NCBI GenBank assembly: GCA_002469605.1
Contig: DKMV01000115.1
Span: forward strand, 1-24,350
Direction: 5' to 3'
Source of the DNA: Leclercia sp. UBA7405
GTDB lineage: Bacteria; Pseudomonadota; Gammaproteobacteria; Enterobacterales; Enterobacteriaceae
DNA length: 24,350 nucleotides
Shown here: positions 7,417 through 15,300 of the stretch, piece by piece
Numbering within the stretch: the first letter of the stretch is position 1
How the letters are laid out: each line of letters starts with the position of its first letter
Program-made: the position numbers and the translations under genes
The notes under the pieces: generated by a model
Told to the model about the DNA's origin: nothing
The model's database searches: none
What the model saw: only the letters and a program-made list of their open reading frames with translations

Positions 7417-7773
7417 TCAATTAGGGCAAAGCCCGGTCGGCGCTTTAAGCGGGCCGCACTCATCGTAGCCGTAGACCTTGTAGCCTTTGGCTTTCATGCA
7501 GCTCGATATCTTATCGTTTCGGGCCAGGACCTCCTGAAGTGTCTGATCCCGGGTGGAGCTGCCGCCGTTATAACTGCCGTCGTCCAGGTTAGCCTTTCTG
7601 TCTACGCCGCAGCTGTAGAGATCCTCTTTACGCTGCTCATTATCGGTGTAACCATTTACACCTGGCTTCTGAAAAGTTTGCGCATAGCGCACATATTGAT
7701 AGTCGGTTGAATCCATATTCCCGACAACACAGCCGCTGAGTGTGAAACAGAACAAGATTGGAAATATTTTCAT
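7417..7773 (-). CDS. Small cysteine-containing lipoprotein B
   Basis: 118 residues from the ATG at 7773, preceded by AAGG. An upstream start at 7800 would add nine residues ahead of a clear lipoprotein signal, so it is not favoured. The signal is MKIFPILFCFTLSGC with lipobox LSGC. The mature part has four further cysteines (SCG, SSCM, DECG, LCPN), enough for two disulfides, and the motif KAKGYKVYG. It is about four-fifths identical by eye to lipoprotein A at 8419-8778, and the last 83 bases before the stops are ~95% identical in DNA. It lies downstream of the Imm63 gene at the end of the secretion/CDI locus. Small lipoproteins occur in some CDI loci (for example BcpO of Burkholderia), but homology to BcpO is not claimed. 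Function unknown. Confidence 0.85.
   Translation of the reverse strand: MKIFPILFCFTLSGCVVGNMDSTDYQYVRYAQTFQKPGVNGYTDNEQRKEDLYSCGVDRKANLDDGSYNGGSSTRDQTLQEVLARNDKISSCMKAKGYKVYGYDECGPLKAPTGLCPN
7419..7501 (-). repeat. 83-base direct repeat, copy in lipoprotein B
   Basis: Matches 8421-8503 with four mismatches by direct comparison. It covers the 3' end of lipoprotein B and may permit recombination that removes the Imm63 gene. Confidence 0.85.
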
Positions 7774-7889
7774 TTGCGGGGCCTTGTGATGAATTGCCAA
7801 TATGAGTTTTGTTTATGGCAGGTAAAGTTAATATTTATCCTGAGTGTTTCCACCTTTACCATCGTCTCATTACCTTGCCCGGAGGGCTT

Positions 7890-7924
7890 GACCGATAAAT
7901 GCATGAAGCACTGCGCTATCGGCC
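7890..7924. repeat. REP-like hairpin between Imm63 and lipoprotein B
   Basis: GACCGATA (7890-7897) pairs imperfectly with TATCGGCC (7917-7924) around a GC-rich loop, just after the Imm63 stop. It resembles a diverged REP element. It could stabilise the upstream message or reduce transcription into lipoprotein B. Confidence 0.35.
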
Positions 7925-7929
7925 AGGGT

Positions 7930-8355
7930 TTAATCATTCATTGTATAAAGGCTATCGTCGTAAGGTGCTTCCGCCAGAATTTTTTGAATTTCATATCGCG
8001 CTTCTGACTCCCAGGCTGGGTTCATATACGCCATTATTTCAATAAATTTTGGAAAAGCGATGCGCCGTCCATCCCGGTCTTTAATCCTGTGCTCTAACTC
8101 ATACTGGTAGGCAATCTGATAGGCGAATTCGGACATTATCCAATAAAGCAGCGTATTTAAAGAGCGGGTGACTTTTCGGGAGAGCTCATACCCTCTTTCT
8201 GAATAAATATAATTATATAAATCATTTTCGAATGAAATATAGGGGGTGCCATCACCATAGGGCGCAGAACAAACATTGACTGAATGCGTTGGGAAACCTG
8301 CTCGTAAAATCATCTCATCAACTTGACGTTGTATTTCAGCAATAGTTAGTGACAT
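7930..8355 (-). CDS. Imm63-family immunity protein
   Basis: 141 residues from the ATG at 8355, with GGGA eight bases upstream. An ATG at 8394 would add 13 residues and lacks a clear site. The protein matches my knowledge of Imm63: YNYIYSERGYEL, then LLYWIMSEFAYQIAYQYELEHRI, RRIAFPKFIEIM, and a NPAWESEARYEIQKIL...PYDD tail. Imm63 proteins are cytoplasmic immunity factors found beside polymorphic toxins, where they block a cognate C-terminal toxin domain. No matching toxin is evident here: the exoprotein's own C-terminus does not look like a nuclease, and a lipoprotein gene separates the two. The gene is AT-rich (40% GC over 8161-8280 against about 60% in sampled exoprotein DNA), suggesting horizontal gain. 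Family call fairly confident; partner unknown. Confidence 0.82.
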   Translation of the reverse strand: MSLTIAEIQRQVDEMILRAGFPTHSVNVCSAPYGDGTPYISFENDLYNYIYSERGYELSRKVTRSLNTLLYWIMSEFAYQIAYQYELEHRIKDRDGRRIAFPKFIEIMAYMNPAWESEARYEIQKILAEAPYDDSLYTMND

Positions 8356-8418
8356 ACAGGGTTTCCCACCGCGTCGAAAAGGCAATAAAAGCATGGCGCT
8401 TCATATACAGGAAGCGAA

Positions 8419-8778
8419 TTAATTAGGGCAAAGCCCGCTCGGCGCTTTAAGCGGGCCGCACTCATCGAAGCCATAGACCTTGTAGCCCTTGGCTTTCATG
8501 CAGCCTGAGATTTTCTCTTCTCTGGCAACCACTTCCTGAAGCGTTTGCCCTGGCCGGGCACTGCCCCCGTTCCAGCTACCGTCATCCAGATTGGCGCGTC
8601 TGGGCACCCCGCAGCTGTAAAGATCTTCTTTGCGCTGAGCGGTGTCGGTACGCCCGGTTTTATCCAGCTTCTGGAAGGTCTGGGCGTATTTCACGTACTG
8701 ATAATCGGTTGAGTCCATATTGCCCACCACGCAGCCGGTGAGCAGGAGGGGGAACAGAACCAGCAGACTTTTTTTCAT
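8419..8778 (-). CDS. Small cysteine-containing lipoprotein A
   Basis: 119 residues with a lipoprotein signal (MKKSLLVLFPLLLTGC, lipobox LTGC), so it is membrane-anchored; Val-Val after the Cys does not give an Asp+2 retention signal, making the outer membrane likely. The mature part has four extra cysteines and a WNGG-rich middle. The start lies 11 bases after the exoprotein stop, with only a weak AGTGAGCG site, so translation probably follows the exoprotein. Paralogue of lipoprotein B at 7417-7773, with Imm63 between them. Being next to the exoprotein gene in the same operon, it may help secretion, surface retention or recipient interaction; this is speculative. Its family is not recognised. 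Confidence 0.88.
   Translation of the reverse strand: MKKSLLVLFPLLLTGCVVGNMDSTDYQYVKYAQTFQKLDKTGRTDTAQRKEDLYSCGVPRRANLDDGSWNGGSARPGQTLQEVVAREEKISGCMKAKGYKVYGFDECGPLKAPSGLCPN
8421..8503 (-). repeat. 83-base direct repeat, copy in lipoprotein A
   Basis: Partner of 7419-7501 at a distance of 1002 bases, with four mismatches. It covers the 3' end of lipoprotein A. Confidence 0.85.
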
Positions 8779-8789
8779 GTTTCGCTCAC

Positions 8790-9353
8790 TTACTGAGAGG
8801 TTGAGAAAATAAATTGCAGCAGCTCAGGCGACACCAGCTCGCTCATGGCAAACGGTGTGGCAACCGGAATAGCTGCGACGGTCCAGGTATTGGCAGCTAC
8901 GTCAGCCAGCGGGCTGCGAGCCCGGGCGGTATTCCCTTCACCATCATAAAAACCGGGCAGCTGGCCGCCTACCAAATCATGGGTACCGGCATAGCTTTCC
9001 ACCAGATCGTCGAGGAAGGAGCCAGGCGAATAGGTCCACGAGTTCATCATCCCCACGCCGCCCTGGAACCCGCCGGTCGGGCCGTACAGCCCGGCAGATA
9101 ACTTACGGTCCTCCAGCAGGGCGTCGAACGTCTTATGACGTTCATCCCCTCTGTACTGAACCCGGCCTTTGTCGTCGAGGATAAGGGCGTGATTGTTATT
9201 CTCATCATTTACGCAGCGGGTGTTGTTATCGCCGCAGATGAAGTCGAGGCCAACGCGGACGCCACCGAGCTTAACGCCGTCGTACAGTCCGTCGCTTGGG
9301 CCGGAGACATTACTGATCACGTTGCCGTCTCTATCGACGACCCCCGGGGAGAT
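8790..9353 (-). other. C-terminal domain of the exoprotein, no recognised toxin
   Basis: About 187 residues from SPGVVDRDG. It includes two cysteines (ICGDNNTRC), GYxG/YGPTGGFQGG-like glycine loops, DDLVESYAGTHD, and a hydrophobic end with VAAIPVATPFAMSEL. I recall similar tails on other enterobacterial hemagglutinin-type exoproteins, so it may be a conserved cap or a membrane-active domain rather than a swapped nuclease. Boundary is approximate. Confidence 0.5.
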
Positions 9354-12300
9354 CAGGGAGTTTTTAAGCGTTTCTTCACGCATTTTCGTCGCCGCCAGCG
9401 ACAGCGTGCCCTGGGTTATCGCAGCATCCGGCGACCCGGCAACGACACCCACCAGCGTTTGCAGGAAGCGGCGCTGATATTGCAGCTTATAGATATCCTC
9501 CATCGCCGCATCTTGCTTCGCTTTATCGCCGGTTTTGATGGCGTCCTGGAGATTCTTACGGGCTGCGGCCTGCTTGTCATCAAGATACTCGCCAATCTGG
9601 CGGTTGGCATTCTCTTTGAAATCACGTGTTACGTTCACCTGCAGGTTCAGCTCTTTGAACACCTCGTCCTTGTCGAAATTATTCGCCAGCGCGCCGGAGT
9701 TGGCCGCCGCCGTTTCGGTGGTGATATCGGTCTTCACTCCCTCAACGGCCTGCTGTTGCCCGTCCGGCCTGGTGATGGTGATATTGTCGGTGCTGATCCC
9801 GCTGCGGGTAACCGAGCTATCGCTGCCGCTGTCGTGCCCGATGCCGAAGGTGATATTTTTATCCAGCGACGCGGCGCCGGTCGCCAGGTGGGTATTGCCG
9901 TTCTGGTCGGTGATCGTTTTGCCGCTCTGAGGCGCGGCGTTATCCCCGAGCCCCAGATCGGCATTCATGCTCATGGAGCCGCCGACGCCAAAACCGTTAC
10001 CCTCAAATTCCGAGGTATTGTGCACGTCGCGCCAGCTCAGGGTACCGGTACTGAACTGGTTTTTGCCCGCCAGCTCGGCGCTCTCGCTGGAGGTAATCAA
10101 CCCGCCCACCAGATCGGTATGATCCTTCACGTTGATGTTATAGCCGTCGGCCCCGGCGAAGACGCCGGACTGCTCCTGCACCGAGGCGTAGTCGGCATTT
10201 ACCTTCGACTGGCCGTAGTTGCCCGAAGCGGCAAAGCCGTAGCCGACGGTCACCTGGCCACCCATGCTCTTCTGCTCGCCTTTGTAGGTCATGGTGTCCT
10301 GCAGGCTTTCGATATTGAGGTTCTGAGCGGTGATGTCCACCCCTTTGCCCAGCAGCTGTCCCCCGCGCAGGGTGGTGTCGCCGCCGCTGATGAGGGTGGT
10401 CTGGCTGTCCATATCCCCGACGTGGCTGTTACGCCACGAGAGCTCATCGCCGTTGCCGTAGCCTTTGCCTTTGTTGGCGCCTGCGGTCACGCCAAAGGAG
10501 GCGCCGCCCTGGCCGTAGCTCACCGCCACGCCCGCGTTCCAGCCGCTGGAGGCGTTATTCGAGCGATCATGGCGCTGCTGTTCGGCGGCGAGGATATTGA
10601 TATCGTTATCGGCGAACAGGGTGGTGCCCTGTCTGCCGCTCACGTCCGAGCCGATAATATTGATATCCGACCGCTCGCCCCCGGTGGCCACCACCACCGC
10701 CTTCTGACCCGCATTCACTTTGCTCGCCAGCGCTGAGGTGCTGTCGGTGGTATCGGTCTGGCTCTGCCTGCTCTGACCATAGGTCAGCGACACGCTTACG
10801 TTCTGCGCCGCCGCCTGGGCGCCGTCCGCCATCAGCCCCTGGGCGGTGTTCATCATGGCGCTGGCGGCGCGGGCGCTGTCCCAGGCGGCGTTAGCGGCGG
10901 CCAGCATGTTGATACGATCGTCGTTGCTCTTGCCGACGTTTTGCGTGGAGTTAAGCGCGCTCTGGAGCGCCGACACCACGGGCACGTTAACGGCCAGGGT
11001 AAAGCCTTTCTGTTCAACGGTGCGTTTGTACTGCGACGCGTAGGTATCCTCCGCCGCCTCGATGGTGACGTTTTTCCCCTGGATCCCCACGCTGCCGTTG
11101 GGCGACGAGACGGTGCTGCCGGTCTGGCGATAGTCGTTCCCCGCCATCAGTACCGTATCCCCCTGCAGGCTGCCCACCAGCGAGCCTTGTCCCGCCAGCG
11201 CCTGGCTGGCTTGATCGACGCTCTCTTTGCGCGAACCTACGGTAAAGCCGAGGCCGCCGGAGCTCATCAGGCCCGATTTCTTCTCTTCTTTGAGGTGGGA
11301 CTCATCGTTGCGCCCGCCCATGGTGGTCAGGGTCAGATCGTTACCGGCGCGCAGGGCCACGTCGCTGGTGCCAACCACGCTGCTGCCTGCCACGGTAAGG
11401 TCGTTGCCGGCGGCGATATTCACCGAACCGGCGCTCAGTTCGCTGCCCTGAACGGTCTGACGATCCACCGTATCGCGGGTTTTAGTGGTGGTTTTCGAGA
11501 GCCAGCCGTTGCCGCCCACCACCTTATGCCGCTCGTCGAGCTGGTCGTCGTTAAGCACCCCTTCGATGTTGATGTTGTTTTTGGCGGCCAGCGCCAGCGC
11601 GCCGTCGGAGGTCACGCGGGCGGCACGGGCGTTGATATCATTACCCGCCTGCACGGACACGCCGCCGGTGCCGCTCAGGGCGCTGCCGTTGTTCTCCCGG
11701 CTGCTCTGCTTCAGGCTATTGTCCGCATCCCACACCAGGCTATCAGCGCGTGCGGTCTCCACTGTGTTCAGGTTAACGTCACGCCCGGCCACCAGCTGCG
11801 CCTTGCCGTTCTCGCCGCTGGCGATCACCTGCGCGCCGGTGAGGGTGATATCCCGCCCGGACTGCAGCGCCAGCTTGCCGTTGTCGCCCTGCACGTAAAT
11901 GCCGGAGACGCTGTCGATGGTGGTACGGGCGAAGCTGTTCTCGCCATTGACGCTGGCGGCGCTGGTGGTTGTGGTCGCCAGGTTAATATCGCGCCCGGCG
12001 CTGGCCAGCACGCTGCTGTCGCCCACGATGGTGCCGCCGATATTGTTGATATCGGTGCGGGCGTTCAGGTTGACGTCCGCCCCCTGAATGGTGCCGGTCT
12101 GGTTGATGATGTTGTCGGCATCCAGCTGCAATACTTTGCGCCCGGCAATGGTGCCGCTGTTGAACAGGTCGCCGTTGAGCTTCATCGACACGTTGTTACC
12201 GGCAATCAGCGCGCCGGAGCCGTCGATGTCACCCTGTTTCACTTTGGCGTAGACCTGCGGCACCAGCACGGTCTCCATCGAACCGTTCGGCATTTTCACC

Positions 12301-15300
12301 TGGGTATTGACCAGCCAGACGATATCCCCGGTCAGTAGCGCCATCTGCTCCGGGGTGAGCGCCACGCCGAGCTTCAGGTTGTACGCTTTGCCGAAGGTGA
12401 TACCGCGGTCCATCAGCGCCTTGTACTGCTCCTCGTCGTTCTTGTAACCATCCAGATAGCGCTGGCCGGTGATGCCAATCACCTGCTCGCGGATCAGACG
12501 CTGCTCGTAGTAGCCGTCGCCCAGCCGCTTAAGGGTGCTGTCGCCATCGGCGGTAAAGGCGTCCTGCATATAGTCGCTGCCGAGCCACTGGCGCTCGTTG
12601 GTAAAGCGCGGATCGGTCTCCACCAGGTAAGGAACGTCCGCCGAGGGGTTAACCTTAAACAGGCTGTTGTCCGGCAGGGTGGTGTTGGGGCCGATAATGC
12701 GGATCGCGCCGTCGGCCGGGGTCACTTCAAACTGCTGGCGGGCGGGCGGGGTCACCGGCTCGCCCGGCGAAACGCTCTGCTGCGGGGCAGGCTGTACGCC
12801 CGCCGCCTGACCAATCGCCACGTCCGTTCCCTGCAATACCAGCGGGGTAATGCTGAGGTTGCTGCCCTCCACGCTGCCGTTGCTCACCAGTTGGCCCGGC
12901 TTCAGGGCGATGCTCTGAATAGCCGTTGGCGGCGTATAGGCCGTGCGATCGCGACCCTGTTCATCGCTGCCCTTATGGCGAATGCGGTAGTAGTGGGTGA
13001 CGGTGCCCTCGTCGGTGGTGTAACGCTCGCCGGGCACGTCGTCGTTCTGCACGCTGCCCAGCTGGTCAGTCGCCAGGGTGCCGCCCGCGATAACCTGGCT
13101 CTTGTCGTTAAACAGCTTATCCCCGGTCAGCAGCATATTGCCGCCGGCGAGGATCTTCGCCGGGTCGCTCTCTTTGATGCGGGTTTCGTCGATCGTGCGG
13201 GTGTAGTCGTACTGGTTGAAGTTGTCGTTATCGGAGCCGGGTTTTTCCGGGGTGCTGAGGTTGCGCAGGCCGTCGGCGGAGTTGCCGTTGACCTTCACCC
13301 CCTCATCGCCCGCCTTCCAGCGGTTGGTTGACCCCGAGTGCTGGTACTCGGTCAGATCTTCCTGCGACACCCGGACCACTTCGGTGGAGAAATGGTCGTT
13401 GATGTTGTTAATCTGCCCGGCGGCAATCGCCATATCCCCGGCGGACTCGATGGTGGAGCTGTGGTTATTGATGGCCCCTGCGCGTCCGGTGACGGCGCCG
13501 CTATCGTCCAGCACGCCGCCGATAGCCATGCTGCCAGCGCTGTAGATCAGGGCGTGGTCCTGATTGTTCAGGGTCTGCACCCCCAGGTTGACGGCCTCGC
13601 GCCCGGCGAGGGTCGCCGCGGTGCCGTTTTCCGCAAGGTTATTAAAGGTGATGCTATTCACCCCGACCATGTCGCCGTAGATCCGCCCGCTGCCGACGTT
13701 GGTGAGGGTGTCGGCGTTAATGCGGGTATTGATCCCGTCGATCAGGCCGGTGTTAGATACCGTGCCGCTGGCGGTCAGGGTGGTGCTCCCGGCGTTGATT
13801 TCGCCGCTGGCGAGGTTAGTCAGGTTCGCGCTCTGCACGTTAAGCGCGCTGCCCGCCATCAGCTTACCGCCGTTAGTGAGATCGCCTGCGGTGGTGAACG
13901 TCAGGTTGCCGTTGGCGATGATGCCGCCGCTGTTGTTTACGCCTGCGTTGCTGTGCAGATCCATATCACCCAGCGACAGCAGCTGGCCGCTGGCGTCCAG
14001 GGTATCCGCCCGCACGTTCAGCGTTTTACCCGCCTTCAGGGTGCCGCCCGCGTTCACCAGGTTCAGGGCGCTGCCGCTGAGATCCAGAGAACCGCCCGAG
14101 GCCAGCGCCCCGGCGCTGTTATTGAGCACGCCGCTGTTATCAATGGTCAGCGCAGTCGTTGCCAGGATGCTGCCGCTCTGGTTATCCAGATTCGCGCTAT
14201 TAAGCGTCAGGCTCTGGCCCTCCAGCCCCTGGTTTTCGCCGAGGGTGTTCTGGTTCACAAGGTTCAGGGCAGTGAGGGTCAGGTGTTTGCCGCTGCGGAT
14301 AAGCCCGGAGACGTTATCCAACACCCCCTGGGCGCCGTCGAGGAGCAGATCGCCCACCGACTGGATCTGCCCGCCGCCGTTTTGCAGGCTGGCGGTATGC
14401 AGGGCGGTGTCGGCCTCGCCGATGACGCGCCCGCCGCTGCGGTTATCGAGATCCGCCGCCGCGATATCCGCCGCGCCGCCTGCCGCCAGGGTGCCCGCCT
14501 GGTTATTAATCTGTTCTGCTGAGAGGTTAAGCGCCCCCAGGCTGTTCAGGGTGCCGCTGGCGTTATCGAGCGCGCCGGTGGTGAGGTTAACCCCGTCGCC
14601 CTGCAGGACGCCGCTCTGGTTATTGATGCCGCCGGTGCTCAGCGACAGGCTCTCTGCCGCCGCCAGCTGCCCGCCGAGGTTGTTAAGGGTGTCGCCGGTA
14701 AAGGCCAGGCTAGCGCCGGAGAAGGTAGTGCCCTGGCTGTTATCCAGCAGGCCGCCATTCAGGGTCATGGCCCCTACGGACTTCAGCGCGCCGCCGCTAT
14801 TGCCGAGGGTGTTGAAACCGGCGCTCAGGCGCTGGTTGGCGCCAATCTGGCCGCCGCTGTTATCGATAGCGCTGGCGTTAAGATTAAAATCGCCGTCGCT
14901 CGCCAGGAAGCCGCCCTGGTTATTCAGGGCGCCGCTCTCAAGGTTCAAGGCACCCTGAGAGAGCAGGGCGCCGGACTGGTTCGCAAACTCGCCGCCGTTA
15001 AGATCAATAGTTGCGCCATCGGCAACAATGGTCCCCTGCTGGTTATTGAGATTAGCGGCGCTGATGCGCTGGGTTTTGGCCGCCTCGATGCGCCCGCCGG
15101 TGTTGTTTACCTCCTGGTGGGCGGTAATGACCCCGTCGCCTGCGGCGGCGGAGATCAGCCCCTGGCGGTTATCCAGGCTGTCGGCGTCAAGCTCTGCTTT
15201 GCCCGCCACCGCCACGATCTTGCCGCTGGTATTATCCACGGCTCCGGCCTGCAGCCGCACGCCGTTTGTCGCCACGATCTTCCCGCTGCTATTATCCACG

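Noticed and set aside
9180..9260. DENNN in the exoprotein as a VENN toxin boundary
   Set aside because: It is not VENN, lies inside the C-terminal domain, and is followed by too little sequence to form a typical toxin module.
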